From the NCBI GenBank assembly GCA_963717695.1, contig CAVQWR010000001.1:675405-739404 (forward strand): a stretch of DNA of 64,000 nucleotides, read 5' to 3'. The DNA comes from CAIWHR01 sp963717695 (GTDB lineage Bacteria; Pseudomonadota; Gammaproteobacteria; Burkholderiales; Casimicrobiaceae). Shown in pieces: positions 19,619-29,393 of the stretch (its first letter is position 1; each line of letters starts with the position of its first letter). The position numbers and the translations under genes were made by a program. The notes beneath the pieces are model-generated. The model was given only the letters and a program-made list of their open reading frames with translations, was not told where the DNA came from and ran no database searches.

Positions 19619-20839
19619 TGAACGCGCCTGCCGCCCCCGCCCTCCTCGCCGCCGTCGAGCTTGCCCCCCGCGACCCGATTCTCGGCGTCACCGAGGCCTT
19701 CAACGCCGATCAGAATCCGCGCAAGGTCAATCTCGGCGTCGGCGTGTACTGCGACGACAGCGGCAAGATTCCGCTGCTCGACTGCGTGAAGCGCGCCGAG
19801 CGCGAGCTGACCGATGCGGCAGCACCGCGCGGCTATCTGCCGATCGATGGCATTGCCGCCTACGACCGTGAGGCGCGCGCCCTGCATTTCGGCGCCGAAT
19901 CTGCCGCCATCCGTGAGGGCCGCGTCGCCACCGTGCAGACTCTGGGCGGCACCGGCGGCCTCAAGATCGGCGCCGACTTCATCCGCCGCTTCGCGCCCAC
20001 CGCGCAGGTCTGGATCAGCGATCCCAGCTGGGAAAACCACCGCGCGCTGTTCGAAGGCGCCGGCTTCACCGTCAACGCCTACCCGTATTACGACCCGAAG
20101 ACCCGCGGTCTCGACTTCGACGCGATGCTGGCCGCACTGCTGCGGCTGCCCGAAGGCGCGATCGTCGTGCTGCACGCCTGCTGCCACAACCCGACCGGCG
20201 TCGACCCAAGCCTCGCGCAGTGGGAGGAGATCGTCGAAGCCGTGCGCCGGCGCCGCGCCGTCCCATTCCTCGATCTCGCCTACCAGGGCTTCGGCGATGG
20301 CATCGAGGCCGATGGCGCCGTCGTGCGCCGCTTCGCGGAAACGCCCGGGTCCGCTGATCGTCGCAAGCTCGTACTCGAAGAACTTCTCGCTCTACGGCGA
20401 GCGCATCGGCGCGCTGTCCGTCGTCGGCACGCGACAAGGACGAGGCGGCGCGCGTGCTGTCGCAGCTGAAGCGGGTCATCCGCGCCGACGTACTCGACGC
20501 CGCCCACGCATGGCGGCGCAGATCGTCACGACGGTGCTGGGCTCGCCGGAGCTCCGTGCGCTTTGGGAAGCCGAGCTCGCGACGATGCGCAACCGGATCA
20601 AGCTGATGCGGGCACGGCTCGTCGAGACGCTGCACGAGCGGCTGCCGGGGCTCGATTTCCGCTACATGCTGGCGCAGCGCGGAATGTTCTCATACACCGG
20701 GCTCAGCAAGGCGCAGGTGCTGCGGCTGCGCGAGGAGTTCTCGGTCTACGCCATCGACACCGGGCGCATCTGCGTCGCCGCGCTCAACTCGCGCAACGTC
20801 GATTACGTGGCCGAGGCGATCGCGGCCGTGCAGCGCTGA
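19619..20839 (+). CDS. Aromatic/aspartate aminotransferase (class I, AspC/TyrB group), multiply frameshifted
   Basis: PLP enzyme of about 400 residues transferring amino groups between aspartate or aromatic amino acids and 2-oxoglutarate. The first frame (ATG 19619) has DPSWENH, HNPTGVDPS and DLAYQGFGDG. The PLP-lysine segment SYSKNFSLYGER and the C-terminal QRGMFSYTGLS lie one frame over. Reconstruction needs four single-base removals between about 20345 and 20520 (in CCCGGGT, CACGCGAC, GACGTACTC and GGCGGCGCAG). Each restores family-typical sequence, so clustered base-calling errors are likelier than decay. TyrB versus AspC cannot be settled. Confidence 0.8.
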
Positions 20840-20860
20840 CGGCGCTGCGCAGGCCGGATT

Positions 20861-20888
20861 TTGACAGCGCCGCGGTTTCCGATATAAT
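20861..20888 (+). promoter_or_regulatory. Sigma-70 promoter of the tRNA-Gly gene
   Basis: Consensus -35 TTGACA (20861-20866) and -10 TATAAT (20883-20888), 16 bp apart, with the tRNA 5' end 15 bp downstream. A near-ideal stable-RNA promoter. Confidence 0.9.
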
Positions 20889-20902
20889 TCAAGGCTGTCC
20901 AC

Positions 20903-20978
20903 GCGGGAATAGCTCAGTTGGTAGAGCGCAACCTTGCCAAGGTTGAGGTCGGGAGTTCGAGACTCCTTTCCCGCTCCA
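20903..20978 (+). tRNA. tRNA-Gly (anticodon GCC)
   Basis: 76-nt cloverleaf: acceptor GCGGGAA/TTCCCGC, D-arm AGCTCAGTTGGTAGAGC, anticodon loop TTGCCAA in a CAACC/GGTTG stem, T-arm GGAGTTCGAGACTCC, and encoded CCA at 20976-20978. Confidence 0.97.
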
Positions 20979-20986
20979 GTATTTCG

Positions 20987-21026
20987 AGGGAGAGCCCCTA
21001 AGCAGCAACGAGCGGCTCTCCCTTTT
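20987..21026 (+). terminator. Rho-independent terminator after tRNA-Gly
   Basis: Ten-bp stem AGGGAGAGCC (20987-20996) / GGCTCTCCCT (21014-21023) with the stem T continuing into TTT. It implies that tRNA-Gly and tRNA-Cys are at least partly independent units. Confidence 0.82.
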
Positions 21027-21075
21027 CGTTGGCGCGGCGTCGGACGCTTCGGCGTGCCGCCGCGCGGCTTCCCCT

Positions 21076-21149
21076 GGCGGGGTGGCAGAGTGGTCATGCA
21101 GCGGCCTGCAAAGCCGTCTACGCCGGTTCGATTCCGACCCCCGCCTCCA
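21076..21149 (+). tRNA. tRNA-Cys (anticodon GCA)
   Basis: 74-nt cloverleaf: 5' acceptor GGCGGGG pairing with CCCCGCC, anticodon loop CTGCAAA (GCA) in a CGGC/GCCG stem, T-loop GGTTCGATTCC, and encoded CCA at 21147-21149. Confidence 0.95.
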
Positions 21150-21301
21150 TCATCCCCAATCTATCCAAAGGTTCCCCCGCCTTTGCCCGATCGCCCCCCT
21201 GTTTCTTCCCATATTCAGGCGTCGTTGCGCGTCTACCCACAGCGAACTGTGGGGGAGCGAGAGGCGCAAGAGTTTGGGCGTCAAGGAACAGCCGCACACA
21301 T

Positions 21302-22843
21302 TCACGGCGCCGGCAGTGCGCGCGTCAGATTGGCGTTCGCCATTCCAAGGTCAGATAGGGTGATGGCACCGCTGGCGTTCAAGTCGCGGAGGAAATTGGT
21401 CGTGGTGACCAGCTGCGACAACTGGGCCTTGATCAGGCCAAGGTCGCTGACGGAGACCACCCGGCTCTGGTTGACGTCGCCAGCGAGGAACCCGACCCGC
21501 ACCGAGGAGGTGCCCGCGATGGTTCCGCCTGTCGCCATGACGTTCTCGACCGCGACAATCACGTACTGCTGATCCGGCACACCGCTCACGGGTACGATCA
21601 CGCGGTTGCTGTCGAACGCGGCGGCACCGGCAGCAGCCGTTCCCTGGAGAACGCTGGGAGTCGCGCCGCCGACGGCACGGTCGAACTTGAAGACGATCGT
21701 GTGATTGGGTCCTTGCCGCGGCTCGGTCGTCGGGCTAAGCGCATTGAGCGACAACGAAACGTCGAATGTTCCGGCACTGCCGTGCGTCATGCGCGAAACG
21801 GCGGTCAGCAATTGCGGGGGTTGCGCCGAAACGTCGAAATGACGCAAACGATTCTGCCCCGAGTCATACGCCCAGAAATCGCTGCCGGAAGAATTGAGTG
21901 CATATACCGTGGTCGGGAATCCCAGCGTGCCCAGCCAGTCGCCGGTATGCGCGTCGTAGTAGGTTCCATTGCCGAATGCCACATCCGCGGTGGCAGCCAC
22001 GATGGCCTCCGGAAACACTCGCATGTTGTGGGTGACGTTCAGCGGGTCCACCTGCAGAGCACCGTAGTAAAACGCGCTGCCATCCGTCGCCAGCGCGACA
22101 CTGTATCCATACCCCTGCGCGGTTCCGTAAACTCCGGAGCCTTCCTGTGAAACGAAATCGTTGCCGACGATCTTGAATGCCTGGATTTCCTGCGAACTGC
22201 TTCCCGAGTTCCCGTGCAACAGTCGGCCGGTGTTGAGGTCGTAGCGAAAATCACCGCGGTACACAGACGCGAAGTACCCGGGACTCCATCCCGGAGTCGA
22301 CGCGTTCAGCGGGACGAGCGCGGGCCCGGGACCCCAGTCATTGAAAGTAAAGGTCACCCATTGATCAATCGACTTGAGAATGATCTGGGTGTCGGAAACG
22401 ACCTGGATGTTGCCCGCGACGTACGCTGACTTGGATTCCCAGGTGTTGGTGTCCAGGTCGAGCCGATGAACGTAGCTCGTGTTGTACGGGGTTCCGTACC
22501 CGATGTTCTCGCCCCCGTAGTCCGCGACAAAGACGTAGTTGCCGGATGGCGAAAGTGTCAAATCGGTGAAGTTCGCATTCGCAGGGTGGGTCGTCGAACT
22601 GAAGGTCGTCGTGTTGATCGTTGCGACGGCGCTCATGGCGTCCTTGATCACCAGCGCATGATGCGCCGGCGCATAGACCATCGCGGCGGCACTTATGGGC
22701 GCCACGAACGATTCGATTTCGGCGAATTGCCCACCGAATGCGGGGGCGACGGTAGCGATGATCAGAGCCATCGCCGCGGCCCAACCTTGGCGGGACGCCA
22801 ACCTCGACCAGTGAAACGAATCTCCACCGCCAAGTCTTTGCAT
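21302..22843 (-). CDS. Secreted propeller-like protein with C-terminal dockerin-like repeats
   Basis: 513 residues. The signal peptide runs to about residue 37 (hydrophobic AAAMALIIATVAPAFG). A long region of short recurring strands (LSPSGNYVFVADYGG; LATDGSAFYYGALQVD) suggests a beta-propeller. It ends in two half-repeats with Ca-binding, dockerin I-like pattern: GDVNQSRVVSVSDLGLIKAQ and DLNASGAITLSDLGMANANL. Such dockerin-like ends also occur outside cellulosomes, and no cohesin is visible. ATG 22843 follows a GGGGAG. It is the distal member of a minus-strand block with the di-haem enzyme, kinase and sigma factor. Ligand unknown. A small CCCACAG/CTGTGGG hairpin (21236-21253) lies just downstream. 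Confidence 0.75.
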   Translation of the reverse strand: MQRLGGGDSFHWSRLASRQGWAAAMALIIATVAPAFGGQFAEIESFVAPISAAAMVYAPAHHALVIKDAMSAVATINTTTFSSTTHPANANFTDLTLSPSGNYVFVADYGGENIGYGTPYNTSYVHRLDLDTNTWESKSAYVAGNIQVVSDTQIILKSIDQWVTFTFNDWGPGPALVPLNASTPGWSPGYFASVYRGDFRYDLNTGRLLHGNSGSSSQEIQAFKIVGNDFVSQEGSGVYGTAQGYGYSVALATDGSAFYYGALQVDPLNVTHNMRVFPEAIVAATADVAFGNGTYYDAHTGDWLGTLGFPTTVYALNSSGSDFWAYDSGQNRLRHFDVSAQPPQLLTAVSRMTHGSAGTFDVSLSLNALSPTTEPRQGPNHTIVFKFDRAVGGATPSVLQGTAAAGAAAFDSNRVIVPVSGVPDQQYVIVAVENVMATGGTIAGTSSVRVGFLAGDVNQSRVVSVSDLGLIKAQLSQLVTTTNFLRDLNASGAITLSDLGMANANLTRALPAP

Positions 22844-23084
22844 GATGTTCGCTCCCCATCGACCATCGACAGTTCGTTCGCGAGGCAATGACACCTGTGC
22901 ACCTCAGACTGCCGGGCCCGCCTCCCGCTCCGCCTGCTCCAAGTGTGTCCATTCCGGTGGAATAGGTCAAACAGGTCGCGTGACCGATGCGACACCGGCG
23001 CGTCGCTGCAAACCGTTCGGGCGTCCCGCCATACCGCGCCCGCGCTTCGGCGCAAGTCCGTCGTCAACATTCGCCCATGCGCGA

Positions 23085-23110
23085 AAAGGACACCTTGGCC
23101 GGTGTCCTTT
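23085..23110 (-). terminator. Rho-independent terminator of the di-haem oxidoreductase gene
   Basis: Inverted repeat AAAGGACACC (23085-23094) / GGTGTCCTTT (23101-23110), about 42 bp past the stop of the minus-strand gene. Read on the minus strand the stem ends in TTTT. The rest of 22844-23151 shows no gene. Confidence 0.75.
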
Positions 23111-23151
23111 CCGTTATTGCGCCCCGAGCCGTCTCGGGGAACGGCAATCGG

Positions 23152-24738
23152 TCACTCGGGATCGGTGGGATCGTTGAACAGCACGGGCAGCCGGATGCTC
23201 CCGTGTCCGAACTGCGGAAAGCCGCTCGTCGTCGGGTCTCCCGGATTGAGGTTGGAGGCGGTGTCGTCCGGCGGAAATATCACCAGCGACCCGAGGAATG
23301 CGAGCAGGTCCTCCTGCTGCGGGTCCGACATCCGCGCGAAGGCGTCGCGTGCCTGCTGCGCTTCGCCGCCATGGCGCAGGATGACCTCGGTGAGGTTGAT
23401 GCTGCGTCCGTCGTGTCCGTACGGCGCCGTCGTGCCGACACCCCACAGCGGCGTCGTCATGAACTCGCGGCGGATTGTCCCGTCGTAGTTGCGCTCGTAG
23501 AAATTGGGACCGACGTCGTGGCGCTTGAAGTCGGTGAAGATGTTCTTCACCTCGAATGATTCCTGCTTCGGCTGCTTCACGGCGGGATATCCGGTCGCGT
23601 CGCTGACCGCCTGGAATCGCGGCACCGCGGTGGCGAACAGATTGTTGAAATGCCCGTGCGTCGGGTCGTACACCGTTTCGACGTCGGCAACGCGACGGTC
23701 CCGCCGGATCGTGAAGTCCGCAATGTGGCACTCGGCGCAGCCGCTGCGGTCGAACAGCCTGCGTCCCCTCATCACCGACGCTGTGACCTTGTAGGTCGCC
23801 GGCTTGAAGTAGTTGAGCAGGTAGAACTCGAGATAGTCGACGATGCTCCGCGGAATCTCGTTCGTGACGCCGTCCAGATCCGGATCCTCATCGGCGCGCG
23901 TGGCGGGCGGCGCCTCGAGCTGATCGAGCGTGCCGTCGAGAACCATTCCGGACGGCGTGACCATCCTGCCGCCAGCTTTGGCCAACGCCAGTTCCGGATC
24001 GACCGCCTGCAGCCCCATCTCGTCGTTCAGGGCGCCGATGACGAACTCGCGAATGGAGATCTTTCCGCCATGCGCGAAGAAGGGCCGTACGCGCAGGTCC
24101 GGGTCGACGCCGGCGACCGCTGACGTGTCGACGGTACCGTCGGGCAGCGCCGTCAGGCTGCCGTAGAACACCTTCTTGCTGGTGAGCGTCACCTTTACCG
24201 GTCTGCCGTCCCGCTTTGCCGACGCCAGCGCCTGCGTGCGGAGGTCGCGCAGATCGGCCGTGATCTCGTCCGCCAGCATTTCCTTCAAGCCCAGGCCGAA
24301 GAGGTGCGGCGCATCGCGACTGTCGGGTCGCGTCACAACGTCGCCTCCGGATCCCGCGGCACCGCGAGGTCGACCGTGGCACCCCGCGCAGCTGTCGACC
24401 ATGCCGGCGCCGATGGCGAGATTCACGTTGACGTCGCCGCGGCCGTTGGTCGCGAGCGACCCCTGCCCGTCCAACAGCGTGAACTTGCGCTGAAACAGCT
24501 GGCGGCCGCGGCGAATCGCGCGGAACGGATCGCGCGCAATGATGAACGACGACGAATCCGGCGTTGTCCAGTCGCCTCGGTCGGCGCCGATCTGCTGCGC
24601 CAGCGACTTCGCGATCCCCTCGTTGGCGACATTCGGGGCCAACGTGCGGTCAACCAGTTGCGCATGCGCCGATCCGAATGCGATGAGACCGACGACCAAT
24701 GCGGAAGCGAACATTTGCGGCGATTTGAATCGATTCAT
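23152..24738 (-). CDS. Di-haem c-type cytochrome oxidoreductase (thiol oxidoreductase-like/MauG-CcpA superfamily)
   Basis: 528-residue periplasmic protein. Signal peptide at residues 1-26 (GSAHA cleavage). Two c-type haem sites: CAGCH at residues 117-121 and CAECH at 334-338, with the second in the GRRLFDRSGCAECH context typical of di-haem peroxidase-like proteins (DHOR, COG3488-like). A DPDLDGVTNEIPR calcium-site-like loop and TTPLWGVGTTAPYGHDGR are further signatures. Function in this family is mostly unproven. ATG 24738 follows a GAGGGGG. About 330 bp separate it from the kinase gene, so it may have its own promoter. Confidence 0.88.
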   Translation of the reverse strand: MNRFKSPQMFASALVVGLIAFGSAHAQLVDRTLAPNVANEGIAKSLAQQIGADRGDWTTPDSSSFIIARDPFRAIRRGRQLFQRKFTLLDGQGSLATNGRGDVNVNLAIGAGMVDSCAGCHGRPRGAAGSGGDVVTRPDSRDAPHLFGLGLKEMLADEITADLRDLRTQALASAKRDGRPVKVTLTSKKVFYGSLTALPDGTVDTSAVAGVDPDLRVRPFFAHGGKISIREFVIGALNDEMGLQAVDPELALAKAGGRMVTPSGMVLDGTLDQLEAPPATRADEDPDLDGVTNEIPRSIVDYLEFYLLNYFKPATYKVTASVMRGRRLFDRSGCAECHIADFTIRRDRRVADVETVYDPTHGHFNNLFATAVPRFQAVSDATGYPAVKQPKQESFEVKNIFTDFKRHDVGPNFYERNYDGTIRREFMTTPLWGVGTTAPYGHDGRSINLTEVILRHGGEAQQARDAFARMSDPQQEDLLAFLGSLVIFPPDDTASNLNPGDPTTSGFPQFGHGSIRLPVLFNDPTDPE

Positions 24739-25067
24739 GATGACCCCCTCGTTAAGCCGATTCGAGAATGCGTCATCGCGACAAGCGCCGGAATTGCGGA
24801 ATCGGCGCGGGCGATGCGGACTATTCACGTCGGGTCATCCCTGCCTCGCCCACCCCCCTGATGATCGGTCCGGAGTGGCTGGATCGGTCCCGCCGCGGAA
24901 AACTCCTGCCACCGCGACCGAAACCGGCGCAAATGCGCGCGCCCATTCCCATCAACGCGAAAGGACTGGAAAACCGGACATCCGCGGCTCACGCGATGGC
25001 GCGGACTGATGTCGGCCCGTGACTGAACCGATGGACCGCGTTGGCGGCGTGGTCCGGCGCGGAACGC
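24739..25067. other. Non-coding gap between kinase and di-haem oxidoreductase genes
   Basis: No convincing coding frame, RNA gene or terminator seen. It is the natural place for a promoter of the di-haem gene on the minus strand, but no clear -35/-10 pair was found. Confidence 0.4.
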
Positions 25068-27887
25068 TCAGGCGGAGGCGCTCGACCCTGTCGGCGAAGG
25101 CGCGGCGTTCACGAACGCCCTCGCGGCAGCGGTATCCGGATGCTCGTCGCCGAGCGCCGCGGATAAATGCGCGAATGCATTCCGGGCGGAGGCACTTGCC
25201 GCGTCGGAATTCCCATTGGCACGCTCGAGCCTGGCGACGAGAAGCCAGCAGGATCCGCTGATGCCGGACCACGTGTTCGAGCCCCTCAGGCCTTCCGCAA
25301 TGTCAAGCGCGCGCCGGGCGTCGATGAACGCGTCGCTCCGGCGTCCCTGACCCCACCGGATTTCCGCCCGGAGCCGCAGCGAGGCCGCGAGGAGGCCGAT
25401 CCGCATATCTCGCAGGTCGAATATCTGGATGACGGGAGCGATTTCACGCTCGGCATCGTCGAACCGGCCGCGACGCAGCGCGACATGGGCGAGACCCTGC
25501 CGATACGCGATGACGGCGAAGCCGTCCTCCGGCTGCTGGAGCGCCAGCGGCGCAAGGTCGGCGAGGATTCGCGCCGCCCCGTCGAGGTCCCCGCGCTCGC
25601 GCAGTATCGTCGCCTGCAAGATGCGCGCATTCAACCTGAAGGCGGTCGCCCCCGCCTGGTCGGCGATGCGCCATGACCGCTCGGCCTCTTCCCACGCGTC
25701 GTCGAGACGTCCAAGCGCAACGAGCGTCGACGCGCGGTTGTTGACGGCGTAGGGCGGCAGTGTCCCGTTCGGGCTGTGCCGCGTCGCGATATTCAGAAGC
25801 TCGTCATTCAAAGCAAGCGCTCGCCTGAAGTCGCCGGCACCCGCGCAGGCGAGACCCCAGTTGTTGAGGATTGCGAGTGCCGTAGGACTCTCGCCGCGGC
25901 CGATGTCGCGGTGCATCTGCACGGCGCGCGCGTACTGTCGATCGGCTTCGCCCGAGCGCCCGTTGAGGTGATACGCATAGGCGATGTCGCCGGCGAGGGA
26001 CGCTTCGAACGACGGCAGCCGCCGGCGTGACGCCTGCAGTCGCGCCTGCGCTCCCAGCACGTTGGCGAGCGCGCCTTTGGCGTCGTTGTGGTTCCGCGCG
26101 ATCTGCGCGAGATACTGCTGGCACAGCGCCGCGACGTGCGGCTCGACCTCGGGACAGTCGAGCCATCCTTCGATGATCCGCCTGCCGATCTCGACGTTGC
26201 CGATTTCGGAGAGCACCAGCGCGTGATTGCACTCGATCCGCGCCCGCAGCGTAAGGTCGGCCGATGACCGGACGACGTCGGCCGCTCGGCGCAGCAACGC
26301 TTCAGCCTTGCCATAGTTGCCGAGCGAAATCCAGAACGACGCCAGAAGATCCAGCACGGAGCCCTTCTGCTCCGGCTGATTGTCGATGCCCGACAGGGCG
26401 AGCGTCTCGCTGCGCTCGAGCAATTCGTTCAGCGTCACCGCCTCGTCGGCGGCGGCCGCCTCCGTCAGCATGACCTGGATGAATTCCAGCGCGGCTTCGT
26501 GGCGCTCGGTCAGCGCCACGGCGCGGTCGCGCTCGGACTGTGCCCGCCTCGCCTCTTCGGCGGCGCGCGCCGCCTGACGCCTCGCAATCCCTGCCTGCCA
26601 GAGCGCGGCACCCGCACCGATCGCCAAGGCGATCATGACAGCCGCCACCGGCGCGGCGCCCCCGACGAGCGCCAGCACGGTCAGCACCGCCACGCCGGCA
26701 ACGAGCCGGTGTCGGCGCACGTAGCGCGACGCACGGTAGCCCAGCGAATCGGGTCGCGCCAGCACGGGTGCGCCGGCAAGGTGGCGTTGGATATCGGCGG
26801 CAAAGGCGTCGACGGACCCGTAGCGTTCGGCCGGCGACTTCTTCAGCGCCTTCGCAAGGATCGTGTCGAGGTCGCCGCACAGCTGCCGGGCGTCCGCCTT
26901 GTCGTGCGCAACGCTCGATGCGAGCGGAATGCTCGCCCGGACGATGGCGTCTTCCAGGGCTCGTCCTGCTCCCGCCTTCAGGCGATAGGGGCGTTCGCCG
27001 CACAGCAGCTCGTAGAGAACGACACCCAGCGAATAGATGTCCGCCGCGACGGTGACCGCTTCGCCCAGGATCTGCTCCGGCGCGGCGTACTCGGGCGTGA
27101 GCGCGCGCCCTCCGAGCTTCGTGAGCGGCATCTCGCCGGCGCCGTCGACGCCAGCGTCACCCGCGATCAGCTTGGCGACCCCGAAGTCGAGCAGCCGCAC
27201 CTGGCCGTCCACGGTGACGAGGATGTTCGAAGGCTTGAGGTCCCGGTGCACGACGAGCCGCGCGTGGGCGTGCGCCACCGCGCGTGCGACCTGCAGGAAC
27301 AGCTCCAGACGTCCCGCAATGCCGATGCCGCGCTCGCCGCAATAGGCGGAGAGCGGCTGGCCCTCGACGAACTCCATGGCGAGATAAGGGCCACCACGGG
27401 CGTCGACGCCGGCGTCGTAGAGGCGCGCGATGTTCGGATGCTCCAGCCCGGCCAGGATGTCCCGTTCATGCGCCATGCGCTCGGCGAGGCCGGGCGCATC
27501 CCAGTTCAATCGAGGGAGCTTGAGCGCAATCCGCCGTCGCAGCATTCCGTCGGCGCGCTCGGCGAGCCACACGGTCCCCATTCCGCCGGCACCGATCTCG
27601 CGCAACAGTCGATAGGGGCCGACGAGCATCCCCGGCTGCGCGGCAACCATCTCCGGTGCATTTGTGGTGGCGTCTCCACGAACGTGCACGGGACGCTGCA
27701 TGAAGTCGTCCGCCTGCGCCGAAGCGCGAGCGAGAAGATCGTGCAGCGCCGGCTTGATGTCGGCATGTTCCGCTGGCAGTGCGTCGACCCAGTGCGCTCG
27801 CTGATCGACCGGAAGTAGGACCACGTCGTCCAGCAGCGCGGACAGGCGACGCCAGTCCGGTGGAGACCTGGGCGGTTCGTCGTTCAT
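25068..27887 (-). CDS. Hanks-type Ser/Thr protein kinase with transmembrane segment and TPR-like C-terminal region
   Basis: 939 residues. The kinase domain spans about 91-360: glycine loop GAGGMGTVW (99-107), catalytic Lys123, HRDLKPSN (214-221), DFG (234-236) and APE (269-271). One or two hydrophobic segments follow (about 380-415), then a coiled-coil-like RQAARAAEEARRAQSERDRA stretch and about 500 residues of helical TPR-like repeats. The N-terminal 85 residues resemble the zinc-free leader of sigma-associated kinases. It lies 90 bp after an ECF-type sigma gene on the same strand, a known pairing (ECF43/TIGR02999-type sigma with kinases). It probably phosphorylates that sigma or a partner; this is inference. 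Confidence 0.9.
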   Translation of the reverse strand: MNDEPPRSPPDWRRLSALLDDVVLLPVDQRAHWVDALPAEHADIKPALHDLLARASAQADDFMQRPVHVRGDATTNAPEMVAAQPGMLVGPYRLLREIGAGGMGTVWLAERADGMLRRRIALKLPRLNWDAPGLAERMAHERDILAGLEHPNIARLYDAGVDARGGPYLAMEFVEGQPLSAYCGERGIGIAGRLELFLQVARAVAHAHARLVVHRDLKPSNILVTVDGQVRLLDFGVAKLIAGDAGVDGAGEMPLTKLGGRALTPEYAAPEQILGEAVTVAADIYSLGVVLYELLCGERPYRLKAGAGRALEDAIVRASIPLASSVAHDKADARQLCGDLDTILAKALKKSPAERYGSVDAFAADIQRHLAGAPVLARPDSLGYRASRYVRRHRLVAGVAVLTVLALVGGAAPVAAVMIALAIGAGAALWQAGIARRQAARAAEEARRAQSERDRAVALTERHEAALEFIQVMLTEAAAADEAVTLNELLERSETLALSGIDNQPEQKGSVLDLLASFWISLGNYGKAEALLRRAADVVRSSADLTLRARIECNHALVLSEIGNVEIGRRIIEGWLDCPEVEPHVAALCQQYLAQIARNHNDAKGALANVLGAQARLQASRRRLPSFEASLAGDIAYAYHLNGRSGEADRQYARAVQMHRDIGRGESPTALAILNNWGLACAGAGDFRRALALNDELLNIATRHSPNGTLPPYAVNNRASTLVALGRLDDAWEEAERSWRIADQAGATAFRLNARILQATILRERGDLDGAARILADLAPLALQQPEDGFAVIAYRQGLAHVALRRGRFDDAEREIAPVIQIFDLRDMRIGLLAASLRLRAEIRWGQGRRSDAFIDARRALDIAEGLRGSNTWSGISGSCWLLVARLERANGNSDAASASARNAFAHLSAALGDEHPDTAAARAFVNAAPSPTGSSASA

Positions 27888-27977
27888 CCGGCCTCGTGAA
27901 ATGCGCCGGAATGGAGGGGCCAAGGAGGCTGGCGCTGACACCGCGTCCCTCCGGCCGCCCTCCCGCGCGGAGGAGGC

Positions 27978-28532
27978 TCAGCGCCTGAGCATGGCGGCGA
28001 GGAGGACACGCGCTTTTTCCCAGTCGCGACGGACGGTGCGCTCGGTCACGTCGAGCGCCGCGGCGATCTCGACCTCGGTGAGCCCCGCGAAATAACGCAT
28101 CTCCACCACCCGCACGAGACGCGGATCGACTTCGGCGAGGGCCGCGAGCGCCTCGTGCACCTCGAGAATTTCGTCATCGCTCGCGACCCGCCGGTCGGAA
28201 ACGTTGGTGTCGAGCGTGACCTGCATCAAGTCGCCGCCTCGCCGCTCAGCGCTTCGCTTGCGGACGAAATCCACGACGACGGAACGCAGCGTGCTCGCGG
28301 CATAGGCGAGAAAATGCTCGCGGTCGTTGAGTGCAATGCGATCGGCCTTCTGGAAACGAAGGTACGCCTCGTGCACCAGAGCGCTGGTATTGAGCAGCGT
28401 CTGGGGACCGCTTGCCGCGAGCCGGGAGCGCGCGATGCGGCGCAGATCGTCGTACAGGAGCTCGAACAGCGCGTCGATCGCGCTGCGATCATTGGCACGT
28501 GCGCGGCTCAGCAGAACGGTCACATCGCCCAT
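27978..28532 (-). CDS. ECF-type RNA polymerase sigma factor (TIGR02999/ECF43-like)
   Basis: 184 residues. Region 2 includes LFELLYDDLRRIARSRL, and LLNTSALVHEAYLRF is a hallmark of the TIGR02999 type. Region 4 holds a helix-turn-helix (LTEVEIAAALDVTERTVRRD). This group lacks classical anti-sigma factors and is usually next to a Ser/Thr kinase, as here. ATG 28532 is the nearest start to region 2. It is likely co-transcribed with the kinase; target promoters were not identified. Confidence 0.9.
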   Translation of the reverse strand: MGDVTVLLSRARANDRSAIDALFELLYDDLRRIARSRLAASGPQTLLNTSALVHEAYLRFQKADRIALNDREHFLAYAASTLRSVVVDFVRKRSAERRGGDLMQVTLDTNVSDRRVASDDEILEVHEALAALAEVDPRLVRVVEMRYFAGLTEVEIAAALDVTERTVRRDWEKARVLLAAMLRR

Positions 28533-28866
28533 GATGCGCAGATCTCCCGCTCGAAGGGGCTCGCGCATTCTAGGCGCAGCGACGATGAATACGCAGCAAT
28601 CGAACCCAGATGTCCGGGTTGGGCGCTAGTTTGAATGAATTGCATACCTCGCTCGCTCTTCGGCTGGTCGCCCCGCGATGATAGCGGGTTACGCCGCACG
28701 ATTGGCTGCCGCATCGTGGCGCCGTCACATGCTTAGTCCTTTTCGATTCGAAGGAGATGCGTTCTAATGACAAAAAAGGTTTATCGACCGGACGATTTCC
28801 GATGCCGATAGACATGCGGCGGATCGGCATGCCGGCAGATCGCGTCGCACCCGAACATCGCTGACC
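28533..28866. other. Non-coding divergent region upstream of the sigma gene
   Basis: Moderately AT-rich and without a convincing gene. It holds the promoters of the sigma gene (minus) and of the small gene at 28867 (plus); I could not identify either with confidence. Confidence 0.4.
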
Positions 28867-29268
28867 ATGCGCTTCCTCACTCCCCGCGGCGAAACCCCGT
28901 TCAGCATACCCGACGAATGGTGGGAGTTCGTCGTGGAGAACGACCTGCCGTTCAATCATCCGCACTTCTACCTCTATGACAGCGAGAAGTTTCCCGACGC
29001 CGAAATCGTCCGCCTGTGGGACATCGAGCCGCCGAGAAAGTCGCCCGACGTCCAGGAATTCCTGAAGCACAAGCTCGCGCCGGTGCTGCTCGCGTTCTTT
29101 TCGCCCGAGCATTCGCTCGGTCCGGTCGACGTGACGCGACTGCCAAGGTCGCGCAAGTCGCCCTACAAGTATCAGCTCACCCGAGGGTTCAACCGTTACT
29201 ACGCATCTGTGGCCATCGGATATTCGATGATTCCGGCGATCGTTCGCACCGAACCCAAGGGCACCTAG
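28867..29268 (+). CDS. Hypothetical protein, 133 residues
   Basis: Not recognised. The protein begins MRFLTPRGETPFSIPDEWWE and is rich in aromatic residues and charged patches, with no signal peptide or membrane segment. The balanced, low-Arg composition and good start make it look like a real soluble protein rather than a shadow frame. It stands alone between the sigma/kinase block and the aminotransferase cluster. Confidence 0.65.
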   Translation: MRFLTPRGETPFSIPDEWWEFVVENDLPFNHPHFYLYDSEKFPDAEIVRLWDIEPPRKSPDVQEFLKHKLAPVLLAFFSPEHSLGPVDVTRLPRSRKSPYKYQLTRGFNRYYASVAIGYSMIPAIVRTEPKGT

Positions 29269-29393
29269 GACCCGTCCGCCATACCCAATGTTGCGGCGAC
29301 GCGAGGAAGACGGGGGACCAATGCGCGGCGCCTCCCCAAAACCGCTGTACCATCACGCGATTCGACCCTGACCGAGGCCACCGGCGCCGTCCC

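Noticed and set aside
20903..21149. tRNA-Gly/tRNA-Cys as an attachment site for a genomic island at 21-28 kb
   Set aside because: No integrase, no repeat of the tRNA 3' end found downstream, and both tRNAs are intact.
21302..22843. Cellulosome component
   Set aside because: Dockerin-like end only; no cohesin, cellulase or scaffoldin in the window.
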